This document shows positions 52,201 through 62,464 of a stretch of DNA of 64,000 bases, in pieces; position 1 is the first letter of the stretch, and every line of letters begins with the position of its first letter. Under the pieces are notes generated by a model. It saw nothing but the letters and a program-made list of their open reading frames with translations, made no database searches and was not told where the DNA came from. Location of the stretch: assembly GCA_030248225.1 (NCBI GenBank), contig JASANE010029094.1, positions 26,600 to 90,599 of the forward strand, read 5' to 3'. A program made the position numbers and the translations under genes. The stretch is from Trileptium ribeirensis (lineage: Eukaryota > Nematoda > Enoplea > Enoplida > Thoracostomopsidae).

Positions 52201-52790
52201 AAGTGCAGCATGGTTTACCCGATGGATTCGGAGTTTAAAAATTATCAAAATTCGATACAATTTATTTAGTGCAGCATGGTATATATATAAGTGCAGCATG
52301 GTTTACCCGATGGATTCGGAGTTTAAAAATTATCAAAATTCGATACAATTTATTTAGTACAGCATGGTATATATAAGTGCAGAATGGTTTACCCGATGGA
52401 TTCAGGGTTTAAAAATTATCAAAATTCGATACAATTTATTTAGTGCAGCATGGTATATATATAAGTGCAGCATGGTTTACCCGATAGATTCGGAGTTTAA
52501 AAATTAATTCGATACAATTTATTTAGTACAGCATGGTATATATATAAGTGCAGCATGGTTTACCCGATGGATTCGGAGTTTAAAAATTATCAAAATTCGA
52601 TACAATTTATTTAGTGCAGCATGGTATATATATAAGTGCAGCATGGTTTACCCGATGGATTCGGAGTTTAAAAATTATCAAAATTCGATACAATTTATTT
52701 AGTACAGCATGGCATATAAGTGCAGCATGGTTTACCCGATGGATTTGAAGTTTAAAAATTATCAAAATTCGATACAATTTGTTTAGTGCT
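49290..52790. repeat. Satellite, 88-bp unit, about 40 copies
   Basis: The unit is 'agtgcagcatggtttacccg' - 'atggattcggagtttaaaaa' - 'ttatcaaaattcgatacaat' - 'ttatttagtacagcatggta' - (ta)n. Length varies by two-base steps because of the (ta)n run. The word 'cagcatggt' occurs twice per unit, suggesting an older, shorter repeat. Variants 'gatgcatgcgg' and 'gtatatgtattagtg' recur about 352 bp apart (four units) between 49.9 and 51.3 kb. Open frames on both strands within it are products of the repeat and not genes. Confidence 0.97.
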
Positions 52791-53742
52791 AAAAAGTAGC
52801 TAATAAATCGCCCCATTAGCTCTGCTAATATGGTCTTTATCCATGCTAAAATAAACTTTAAACAAATTGTGACTGAATATGTCAATGTTTAATTTAGGAA
52901 TATTAACGTATTAAACGAACGTATTGCCAGTTTCCACACTAACAACAACAAGCTTCGAAGTTTTTTCATTTAGTTGCAGCAGGCCCAAATTGATCAATTT
53001 AGAAGAAATATTTATAATTTTGGTACCAAAACTGGTACTCGACGAGCTGGTTCAGAAAATATCCATTTTTATCAAATTTAAAAGAATTTTTTCTTTAAGC
53101 GTATAATTTCTTATATCATTCTAACCGTACTGATGATATGAGTGGAATGATGGTAAAACAGCTAAATCAATTTATGAGTTAACGAGATATTGCTGTTATG
53201 TAAAATCCTAAGACTAAGGGTAAGCCAATTGCCTAAGCCTAACTCGTTAACCCGTGATGTGATTAAGCGGACATTACAACCATTCTACTCAGTTCGTGCA
53301 TGCGGTTAGAACTATGTATATAAAATTATACATTTATTGAAAATATTTCCGACAATTTTGGATACCGAGAGAACCAAAAAATCAAAAATTTTTTTGCTTT
53401 AATTACGGCCAAAATGGGTATATTCTGAACCAGTTCGTAGGGTTGAGTTGAATGTGTTAAAGGGAAAGAACCCAACCATCGTATAATGCTTAAACTAAAC
53501 AATGCTTCATATGGAACCATAGCCTGTATTAGAAGTGGAACGAGTCAAAGGGTCGCTGGGCCACCGTGGCACCTTAAATCATATCTGTGAACGAATCACA
53601 GGGTCATGGTATTGTCGCCCGGTACTAAATCGGTCTGGTTCAGAGCCGAAAGCACTCTCCATTGCACTGTACCCAACATAACAGAATAGTTCACTGTGCC
53701 TTCTTGTTTGTGTGCTCGGATTCATCGGAAACTCAATTGCAG
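52791..53742. other. Non-coding stretch
   Basis: No gene is supported. Two stretches (about 53,040-53,075 and 53,400-53,440) share a diverged inverted segment around 'ctggttcag.a.at' and may be remains of one element. Confidence 0.35.
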
Positions 53743-53933
53743 GTTTTCCAGACTCTGCGACGAGGATTGCTCTAAATTTAAAATAATAAGCCGTCCAGAA
53801 GAGTGGGAAGTTAGTAGAAAATTATTTAAGGTATTTGAGCCGCGTTGTTTTGCACATCTATTCCGTTTACACTGGCGACAAGATTTCCACCAATCGACTG
53901 CAGTATGTGTTCTCTTTCATGTCCGGTTCATAC
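53743..53933 (+). CDS. Possible internal exon, unknown gene
   Basis: An open frame is bounded by 'caattgcag|' (with a second acceptor 'ttttccag' 9 bp further) and by a consensus donor 'atac|gtaagt' at 53,934. An alternative donor gca|gtatgt lies at 53,903. The peptide begins FSRLCDEDCSKFKIISRP and continues 'EEWEVSRKLFKVF'; it is charged and non-repetitive. Entry phase is 2 and exit phase is 1 with the gtaagt donor, so it does not splice directly to the phase-2 exon at 56,560. It could be upstream coding sequence of the module gene only if another exon lies between. Confidence 0.3.
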
Positions 53934-55534
53934 GTAAGTACTTCCAAACTTCATGCAATTGCATACATCAAACCATTGAGTTCAGATATATAATTTTGTC
54001 AGGTTCGCGAAGCCCATAAATTGTAACCCTATATAAATAAACTTTATTATTAATTATATCGTTGGAAGTTAATAACTGTCCACTTTAAATCATTCTACTG
54101 CATTTAGCTTCATAATGGTGAATTCATTTTCATTTGCAGTGGCTTGATAGGGCCTATCTCCTGTCATTGTCTGAATATGGTGTCCTAGAAGTTTAACAAG
54201 TTTCGAAATAAATTGTCGAATCCCAACGACTCCATCGAAGCATCTTTTTCAGCGGTTTACTTACAATTTATGCTAAAATTTTAAAACACATTTGTAGTTT
54301 CCGAGTGCACAAAAATTACAGATAACAGTGTACTTGAGAAAACAGATGTTTAACGTTCGCACTAAACCTTGATTGATATTTTCCTTAAATCAAACAAAGC
54401 GTTGCGCCAAGAGTGCGTTTAAGAAAATGTTGAAGATTTTAGCAAAGATACCAACAGACAATAAGATAAACGCAAAATTATCACCTACTGACGGTTTCAG
54501 TCCTAGCTCTTAGGTCGTTGGGATTTGGTTTCCTCAAATCTGCTACACCGCAAAAAATGGGGGTTAACAAACACCCCAGAGAACTTGGGAGAAAGCAGCA
54601 CCATGACTTCTTGCAATAAGTAAGAGAAGGAGTAGGGGAGATGAGAGGAGTAAGCAGAGAAATGCTGCAATAACCGGTTGTGGTAAAAATATATGACTAT
54701 GACCAGTGTTATACAGTTCTACAAAAATTTTTGTAACACACTTTTGGCTGCACCATGCGTGAGTAAGGTTTAGGTACGTACATGTGTGAAGAGAAAAATT
54801 TTTGACATCCAAAAATTCGGTTGCTACGCTACTGTAAACACAATCGTTTCGAAAATAAACTCTATATTAGTATAGTGTAAGAATTTACTAAAGGCTAACC
54901 ACAAATTTCACGTTTTATGATGAGCCAGGTGTACGCTTAAATGTAATAGTGTTAATATGTAATAGGTAGTATATACAAAGATAGTAGTGCTAACTTAAAT
55001 TATAAAAATTTCATAATCCTAACTTTTCGTAAGAAGCAAACAACTAACGAACATATTATTTTAAAATTGATTCTAAGCCCGGTTTTAGAGTATACTACAC
55101 GTGTTTTGTTAAGTTCCTGAACATTGCAAAAATTCTCAATAATTATGTGTTGTGAAAAACTGCATGTCCTTAAAATATATCGTAATTGCCTCTCGCGTCA
55201 TACATATTTCCTGCAGTATGCTCAAGCCAAACTTGCATTCTCCCTGCTTATAAAATTACGATTTCGGAATAGATTTTTAACTTTGTTTACAAATTATGTT
55301 ATGAACCCTTTATTGCAAAGAAACCACTAAATTTGCCAGCACTAATAGCTTAAAATGAAACATCTGTCACTCTAGTAACTTATGTATAGTATGACACTAC
55401 CACAGCTAAACACAGTCTCAATTACACTCGGGCATTTAGTGCACTAAATTCGAGAAAAATACACACTTTTTGTACCAAATCCACAGGCTAATAGAAAAGA
55501 AGCATAAGCCGTTAAGCTATTTTATGGCAAAGAT
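53934..55534. other. Non-coding stretch
   Basis: AT-rich with no supportable exon, RNA gene or repeat array. Chance frames at 54,564-54,812 (minus) and 55,124-55,330 lack any support. Confidence 0.4.
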
Positions 55535-55584
55535 ATGGTCATCAAGTTGTGCCTTTTACTACTTTCAGCTTTCTTCAGGCTGAA
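55535..55584 (+). CDS. Candidate first exon (signal peptide) of the module gene
   Basis: An ATG opens MVIKLCLLLLSAFF, the typical short basic start plus hydrophobic core of a secretory signal. A usable donor (ctgaa|gtgggt) follows after 50 coding bases and leaves phase 2. That is exactly the phase at which the module exon at 56,560 enters, and joining them keeps the frame open (Arg-Leu-Asn-His). If right, the module protein is secreted or lumenal. The evidence is only the hydrophobic start, the phase match and the distance. The frame also stays open without splicing to 55,894, and the donor is not perfect. Confidence 0.35.
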
Positions 55585-56559
55585 GTGGGTGATGCCGACG
55601 CTCCAAACAGACGTGTCTGCATTATACTCGTGTGGCGACTATTATCACATATCTTGTCCGCGGGATTCTGTTTTTGGTTTTTTGTTTCCCCTTTTTTCAA
55701 TTATCATTAAAGTCCAACAATTTTTTACGGTAGTTGAGATTTCGCCCACCAAAAAGCTTACTATGTGCCGAATACATTCGCATAGTTGCAGCATGTTATA
55801 TATATACAGTGTGCCTGTAACGAAAGCACTTGGGACGAATAAAAATCAGTATATATACATTTTATTTACATTTAGTTCGGTATGGATAATTTAGCCGAGA
55901 CTAAACAAATATTTCACTGTAAAATAACATTTTTTGCTATAAAAGCACATTTAAGTGTTTAGGAATAAATTAATGTCTATATCTCCCAAAAGCACGTGCC
56001 ATACTAATGAGTATAAAATATATCAATGGCTCACCAAGAGAGGGAGGAGGTTCCTGGGGCCGGACACCCTAGACAGGGTGAACAAAAATTCTCAACCAAA
56101 ATCCGGGGTATATTTTGATGCCTGAAGCTGCATCTCTTTGATCCAGAAATGATATTATAACATAGATTGAGACAAAGCAAAGCTCAACTAAACGATACGG
56201 TGAAACCAATTTTTAATGCGAGCTCGTCCCAAGACAAAATCCTGGCTGTGCCCTTAAACGAGATTAGATACTATCTATGCCTCAGTCCTAATATTTATTC
56301 ACATCCTTATTCAACTGAATTTCGTTATAAAACGTATGGTAGTGCTTTGCGAACACTGGTAAGCATAAAGTATGGACGGCGTTTAATAGAACTAAACAAA
56401 TCTGTATTATTTTATAAAGCAATATTTAGATTCGGAAACAAAGAATTTCTGTTTACACAATCGGTATATACGTCCTTCACCTTCCGTCTACTAAAAATAT
56501 ATTCAAAACAAGAAAGGCTAACAGCATCCATCAGATGTACTCCGATTTTGATATTTCAG

Positions 56560-56856
56560 TCATCTATCGCTTCAAGTTGAAAAGCGAGTACATCCTCTAT
56601 TGACTGGCCTTGCGCCGGATTTCAAGGAAGGTTTTATCGAACAACTCCGGCAAATGACATCCTTTGACGAAATCCGACTGTTCATCTATCATATCAACGA
56701 AGCCCTAGTCGAACTCGGTATTGGGAGAGATCAAAGTGCTGGCCTTGTTGGGGTCAACCTTGACAGTGAGGATTTTATCGACGAATATGCTACTCAAGTT
56801 GAAGCTATTGCTGACGACGTATTTCATGGCTATTTTGTTCGTCTCGATCGGATATG
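56560..56856 (+). CDS. Acidic helical module gene, module 1
   Basis: The exon begins after 'ttgatatttcag|' in phase 2 and encodes about 99 residues. The middle reads 'SFDEIRLFIYHINEALVEL', then 'VNLDSEDFIDEYATQVEAI'. The order (helix, paired aromatic helix, acidic turn, helix) matches the exons at 59,566, 60,757 and 62,465. About 18% of residues are Asp or Glu. The donor I use (ata tg|gttta at 56,857) is weak but is the site that gives phase 2 and a length like the sister exons; the frame otherwise stays open to 56,935, so the 3' edge is the least certain part. The frame at 56,167-56,580 that overlaps the acceptor is a different frame and probably chance. Confidence 0.65.
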
Positions 56857-57014
56857 GTTTAGATCAATTACAAGGCAAGATCATCATAGTTTTTCTAATT
56901 TATATTTTCTGTTTGGTGGTTATCTTATTTTTTAACGACACACAAATCAAGAATTATATATGTATAATCCACACCCACAGCTTATTGTATATTTTCTGAA
57001 AACTGGATAGCCTA

Positions 57015-57515
57015 CCCATGGGTTACTCTATTTTACCCGAGCGTAATATATAATTACATGCGGGCAAATTACAATGACGCGAGGGTAATTTTATTCTTCC
57101 TGCAGTTAATTTTTTACATGCGAGTAATTACTTACTAGCTACTGGTAAAGTTGCCCTAATTTTATCACCTGCGGATGAAATGTTATCCTACTTGGAAGTA
57201 ATTATCTTACCTGCGAATAATATTTTACCTGCGGGTAGGGCTCATTGCTTGCAGGTTGGGTTAATATTAGGCTCTACCCGAGAGTAATTTTTTAGTTGCA
57301 GGTAACTTTGTCCTACCTGCAAGTAACCTTTTTACCTGCGAATAATGTTTTACCTGCGGGTAGGGCTCATTGCTTGCAGGTTGGGTTAATATTAGGCTCT
57401 ACCCGAGAGTAATTTTTTAGTTGCAGGTAACTTCGTCCTACCTGCAAGTAACCTTTTTACCTGCGAATAATGTTTTACCTGCGGGTAGGGCCCATTGCTT
57501 GCTGGTTGGATTAAT
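57015..57515. repeat. 'acctgc..gtaa' element, copy C, left part, 125-bp period
   Basis: Within it 'gcgggtaggg' recurs at 57,231, 57,356 and 57,481, an exact 125-bp period, with 'cattgcttgcaggttgg' and 'ctacccgagagtaatttttt' in each unit. The same unit resumes at 58,613 after the LINE fragment, so the two parts were once contiguous. Confidence 0.88.
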
Positions 57516-58609
57516 GCGTACCAGAATACGTACCTGAACGGGTCTATGCGACACTTTAGAAGGACTCAGTTCAGCTTGTTGACAGTACCAGTCTATGGAC
57601 ACGAGAGCCTCATAGGAATGAGGCTTGTGGAGTCGTTTCAATTGCGGTTGTTGTGAAAGAAAATAAGACATTTACAAACAAATATTAAAATCGTGGGATA
57701 GTTGCTGTAGAGTGCAGCTGACGTTTAAAAGATTGGACATTGGGGCGGTGAGCACTTTTTGCGGTAGGGCGTTCCAAGTTCTTACCACCCTATGCGGAAA
57801 ATAGTTTTTGCGGATATCGTGCATTGGAGTTGACCGTATCTGCAGCTTATAAGGATGTCCACTTGTACGTTCAAAGCCATCAGTGAAGATTCTGCTGATA
57901 TCAATATCGATTTGATGATGAATACTTTTATAAAGAATTATAAGATCGCTTCGCAGTCGTGGTGTTTGTAGCGTTTGTATACCCAGGTAGCGGACTCGGT
58001 CATCATATGTCAGATGACGGAACTCCGGAATTAATTTAGTTGCATGTCTCTGCCCAGATCAATATCACGAACGTAGAAAGGGCACCATATGACACTGGCG
58101 TATATACTCTACTAACGGACGAAAGTGAGCTTTATATAAGGCTAGCCATTTACGCTTGTCCCAGAATCGAATCGTTCTGCTCAGCATACCAATGATACGG
58201 CGAGCCCTGGCACAAATGTAAGCACAGTGATGAGAGAATGTGAAGTCAGGGGTCATCGTTACCCCAGATCAGTTTCTTCAAGCGTAGAAATCAATAGATC
58301 CTTTCCTAAAGCGTATGGGCTTGAGGTTTTGCAGCGCATGGTTTTTGCGTCCACAGTGCATGACCGAACACTTATTCACATTGAAGTCAAGCAACCATGT
58401 TTCCGACCATGCAGCAAGACCTTCTAGGTCAGCTTGTAAATCATTCAGTGATAGAAACTGTAGTGGAGAGTGAGGTATGCGTCTGGATCCTTATGTCATC
58501 GGCAAACTTAAAAAGAGGAGACGCTGCATACTCATCTATATCGTCAACGAATATTAGAAAGAGTAATGATCCCTGGGGGACACCACTACTAACATCAACG
58601 TAATCAGAT
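57516..58609 (-). pseudogene. 5'-truncated LINE (CR1/jockey-like) reverse-transcriptase remnant
   Basis: Read on the minus strand from 58,606: 'VSSGVPQGS', 'LIFVDDIDEY', 'FKFADDIRIQT' (catalytic Asp-Asp), stop, 'LQADLEGLAAWSETW', 'VNKCSVMHCG', stops, 'TPDFTFSHHCAYICARARR', 'LALYKAHFRPLVEY', 'YLGIQTLQTPRLRSDLI' and 'RVVRTWNALPQKVL', then a stop and a 3' tail. This is the order of the palm, thumb and C-terminal end of CR1/jockey-clade LINE ORF2. 'GVPQGS' runs straight into 'LLF', missing the usual 'VLGP'. The element begins inside the RT domain, as in a 5'-truncated insertion, and has several stops. It interrupts the 125-bp repeat; 'taat' lies at both edges. Confidence 0.9.
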
Positions 58610-58960
58610 AATATTTGGATCTACCCGAGAGTAATTTTTAGTTGCAGGTAACTTTGTCCTACCTGCAAGTAACTTTTTTACCTGCGAATAATGTTTTACC
58701 TGCGGGTAGGGCTCATTGCTTGCAGGTTGGATTAATATTTTAGGCTCTACCCGAGAGTAATTTTTTTAGTTGCAGGTAAGTTTGTCTTACCTGCAAGTAA
58801 CTTTTTTACCTTCGAATACTTTTTTCACATGTGGGTAGGGTTTTTACTCGCAGGTTGGAGTAATATTTGCAGTATTCTAAAATAAGAGTATGGCTTTTAA
58901 TTTTTTGTCTTCTTTTTTGAATATCTGTATGCATTTAGCCTACCCTGCTTTTTACTGAAA
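58610..58960. repeat. 'acctgc..gtaa' element, copy C, right part
   Basis: It resumes the 125-bp unit ('ctacccgagagtaattttta', 'gcgggtagggctcattgc' at about 58,698) for about two copies. It ends in 'tattctaaaataagag' and 'cctaccctgc', a terminal segment shared in inverted orientation with the copy at 25.75 kb. Confidence 0.85.
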
Positions 58961-59565
58961 TTAATCCCTGTTTGGAAATTTCCAAAAATACTGCAATTTG
59001 CTGGCTGTGTTTCGGTTTGGTACCGTTGCTTATAAATATTGCTAGTCATTATAGACTACTAATAGTTATACCCAGCCCAATAAAGGTAGTTCAGCTATTT
59101 TATTCCTGCCGTTCATTAATGTTACTTCGCCGGTAATGTGTACGCTAACAACTAAATGGCGTGACTATAGAGTTAGGTTTATGGAGTTGGATTTTTGCGT
59201 GTCTATAGAGCTGGGTTATGTTTTTCGGTAGCTCAGCAATTTTATTCCTGCCGTTTTTTAATTTTACTTCGCCCGAGAATGTGCCCATCTAGTAACTAAA
59301 TTGCGAAAACTTCAATAAGAGAAAACTATCTTGGGTCAGTGCGATGAAATCTCGATATATATTTTTAAACTAACTATTTGGCAAACACACGAAAGAACTA
59401 AAATTCAGCCGGCTTTGCGCTTTACTTTGTTAACATTTCGGCTCCTTAAAGCCATGCATAACATACATATGTGATCTTTATATTAAACGTGTTTTACTCT
59501 GGCACTTTTCACAATTCTGGAATAAAAAAGTAATAGATTGACACTTAAGAAAATAAAAACTTTAG

Positions 59566-59877
59566 GGAGCTTCGTTGCGAAGTACATCGTATTCTACGCC
59601 GTTGGTCTCGGTTTGGCCAAGCGGATTTAATTAAAAACGCTCAAAGTTATTTCGATTCGATGGAATGGGATGAAGTTCTTTTTCATCTTGACTCATTTGT
59701 AACCGTAGCCAAAGAGTTTGATTGTGAATTTCCGGGCGCTGATTTACTTAATGCTACCGAAATTGACTACGAGGAGATACAATATGATGTTGTGGAACTA
59801 ATTGGTCAAGCCGACGCGACCACGCTTTTCAACTGTATTCAGAACGTGGCTTCTGGTTTGGACGACGAACGACGAGG
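59566..59877 (+). CDS. Acidic helical module gene, module 2
   Basis: The acceptor is 'aaaactttag|' and the donor 'cgacgagg|gtatgg'. Entry and exit are phase 2, 312 bases, exactly 104 codons. The module starts with a basic segment (ELRCEVHRILRRWSRFG), then 'QADLIKNAQSYFDSMEWDEV', 'LFHLDSFVTVAKEF', the acidic turn 'NATEIDYEEIQYDV' and a last helix ending 'SGLDDERR'. The pattern 'WDEV-LFHL' aligns with 'FDEI-LFI' of module 1. About 21% of residues are Asp or Glu. No catalytic motif or known domain is recognised. Its tidy 2-2 symmetry means it could be skipped or duplicated without breaking the frame. Confidence 0.8.
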
Positions 59878-60756
59878 GTATGGTATTCTTTTCATTTCCG
59901 CTGGCAGTAAAAATCAATAAATATTTAGCTCAATCTCCGATAACAGAGCTTTTAATTACTAGAATGTTATAGACAGAAACAACAAAATTCGACTTGATTT
60001 TGGCCATAATTGATTTTACTGACTGACCGCTCCTAACTTTGACGCTGATTTTGATTTATCCGTTATCAATGTTATCTTTAAAACATTTTTAATTCCACAT
60101 TACATAGTTTTATCGATAGCAAAATATTTTAGCGCACGTGGCCGTGATCTTGCATACGTATAATATGGTTTAGCGATTTGGTTTTGAACTTTTTTGAATT
60201 CATTAAATACTGTATTATTTATTATTTTAGAAAATATTTAGGCACAGCTATGCATGTTTTAACTTGCTATGTTTTAAAATTTCAAATATAAACGACAAAT
60301 ATGAGTTAATTAATTAATACTAATTCGAAGTTGCGATTAATATCGAAATATCTTAAGCAGTCAACAACCATTTTTATAGCAACCGCTTAAAATATAGATG
60401 TATCGATTTCTATGTTATTTCGCTATAAAACTTATAAAAACATATTTGAAGCAGAATATTTTACAAGTGAATAATAGTATTTGTGAATTGTGGACTTCGA
60501 AACAATATTAATTGGATATTTGAGTAAGTTTGGGCGTTTGATGTGTTTTGGAACAATTTGGGTACAATAGATCGTTTCCTATATTATTTCTCAATAAGCT
60601 TTAAAAATATATTTTAAGGATGATTTGAAGTATTTTTGGGCATCTAATGTATTTTAGAACATTAGTACCTATTTCAAACAAACACTCGATTAAACAATTT
60701 TATTTGATCCGACCATTTAACTATACCTATCTATAACATTTTCGCGGTGGTTTCAG
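59878..60756 (+). other. Intron between modules 2 and 3
   Basis: An 879-bp phase-2 intron from gtatgg to ggtttcag. It is AT-rich and I see no repeat or other feature in it. The last exon codon of module 2 (GG) is completed by A from module 3 to give Gly. Confidence 0.75.
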
Positions 60757-61080
60757 AACTATCGAATTCGATTTTGCAATTTTCCTCGAAGAAACTCTTA
60801 TCGAAGCACATGAGGATTCAGAAATAGATATTGTCCAAGAAATCCTTTGGTTTTGTGAAGACTACGCGATCGAGGATTGTATATTTATTTTGGAAATATT
60901 CGTTGAAACCGGTAAAAGTGGCCGGATTGCAGGCTTGATGGATGTAAACGTTGGCGATGGAGCTGATCCGTACGTACTATTCGAAGGCTATAAAGCTGCC
61001 CTGGAGGCAGAGAGCGTTGCGGGCAATATTAACGATATTGCCGGAAAAGTTGTCAAGAAACAGAAACGAAATAATAAGAA
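60757..61080 (+). CDS. Acidic helical module gene, module 3
   Basis: The acceptor is 'gtggtttcag|' and the donor 'aataagaa|gtaaga'. Phase 2 to phase 2, 324 bases, 108 codons. The sequence reads 'IEFDFAIFLEETLIEAHED', 'IVQEILWFCEDYAIEDC', 'IFILEIFVETGK', the loop 'MDVNVGDGADPYVLFEGYK', and a last helix that ends in a strongly basic tail (KKQKR). The first two-thirds is very acidic, so charge is polarised along the module. The Asp/Asn/Gly-rich loop suggests metal binding but does not fit a canonical EF-hand. Without splicing the frame would stop one codon after the donor, which supports the donor being real. Confidence 0.82.
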
Positions 61081-62464
61081 GTAAGAAAAACATTTACATA
61101 AAAACTTATCATGTTATGTAATATTACTTGTGTTACATCGTATTATATTGATATTATATTATATGAAATAATATAATGCAATATAACTAGCAAACATCAT
61201 AAATTACAAAAACTGAGCGGAGCAACAGGCAAAGTATTTGGTATCTTACCTATTTGTGTGTAACTGTGTTTCAACTAAACTATTTAATCAATATATAATA
61301 TGTATCACGTTTTAGGCAATTGATGTCAAATCCACCACACAAAAAGCTCGCTAGCTAAAAGAAATTGGCTAATTAGTAACATCAAGTAATTAGCTAATTT
61401 AATTAGCACCCATGATATAATTATAGAGTTTTAAAAGCCACATATCGCAACAAACTAGCAATTTTGAAGTGATTTTAAAATTTGCATAAAATTACCTAAT
61501 TAGCTAGTTAATCAACTAATTAGCATATACGATGAGGTTTTAAAGCTTGAGCAATGTCCTATTCGTGATCAGCGACACAGAGAACTAATTGTTGGTTGTT
61601 GAGCACTATGAAAATTTAAAAAAAATTAGCTAATTACAAATTAATTAGTAATTAGCTAATTAACTAACTAACTAGCATTTTTAACTTCCTCGAACAGTAA
61701 ATAAGCACCAGACTGACAACCGTTACGGCAAGATGTAGTATATGCACCAAAATAATAGCTTTAAACTAATTATTTATTGAAAAATATGCAATTTTTGTTT
61801 GAAATTGCTAAAAATATGCTAACACACTTAACCAATTAGGTAATTACTAATTAACTAAAGCAAATTTTGACAAAATCTATATGTCTTGCACCTGTCCAAT
61901 ATTAGGCCTTTCAAACAAAAAAAGTTTTTTAAAATCCGCCCTGCAGTTATTGAGGAGTTCAACGGACGGACAGACGGTGCCGAATTTTCTCCCTCTGACG
62001 AAAACAAAAACGCTTCGCTTAATAATGTAAATGTAGTATAATATAATGCAATGTAATAAATATAACATGATGTAATATATTATAATATAACAAATCATAT
62101 GTATATAATATAATAACAATGAAAACTGACTCATAATAAATAATAAATCATACTCTATAGAATGGCTTGCCGTGCACTCAGCGATTTGTATGTGCAGTTG
62201 TACAGATTATTCTTCCAAACTCGTCCTGTGTCGCACTCCTTTGAACTCATCGCAAGTCCCTGAATACACGGCAATGCTTGCTATCAAATCTGTTAGTTGT
62301 ACTGCTGTGATTTCATGGACATAGTCGCTTATTAAATGCTAAAGTTAACTAACACATTGTATTTTAATTATATTTCGATGATGCGGCTTCTTTGATGTCA
62401 CTGACAAGTTATAATATGTTGTTTTATAGTCGCCAATGTATTTTTATTCTATTATTTGTTCCAG
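61081..62464 (+). other. Intron between modules 3 and 4
   Basis: A 1,384-bp phase-2 intron from gtaaga to tttgttccag. Most of it is the inverted second copy of the 890-bp element (61,199-62,026). Both flanks of that insertion are (ta)-rich and share the word 'atataatgcaat', which may be a target duplication or local microsatellite. Confidence 0.75.
61199..62026 (-). mobile_element. Dispersed 890-bp non-autonomous element, copy 2 (inverted)
   Basis: It matches 18,003-18,893 in reverse complement from end to end: 'aaattacaaaaactgagcgg' at the left, 'aattagctaatt' runs in the middle, 'gttgaggagttc'-type text beside 'acggacggacagacgg', and 'aaaaacgcttcgcttaataa' at the right. It is about 60 bp shorter than copy 1, by scattered small deletions. 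It lies wholly inside an intron of the module gene. Confidence 0.88.

Larger units (their letters stand above)
56857..59565 (+). other. Intron between modules 1 and 2
   Basis: About 2.7 kb, phase 2. It holds an 'acctgc' tandem repeat split by a LINE insertion. The remaining 58.96-59.56 kb is AT-rich with two diverged direct copies of a segment around 'tcagc.attttattcctgccg' (59,092 and 59,233). Confidence 0.6.

Noticed and set aside
49221..52885. Multiple 60-110 codon frames on both strands with repeated peptide text
   Set aside because: They are translations of the 88-bp satellite; the period and the (ta)n changes create and destroy the frames, so they are not genes.
56167..56580. 137-codon frame upstream of module 1
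   Set aside because: It starts at a non-ATG codon, is in a different frame from the exon it overlaps, and a frame of this length is expected about once by chance in a window this size.
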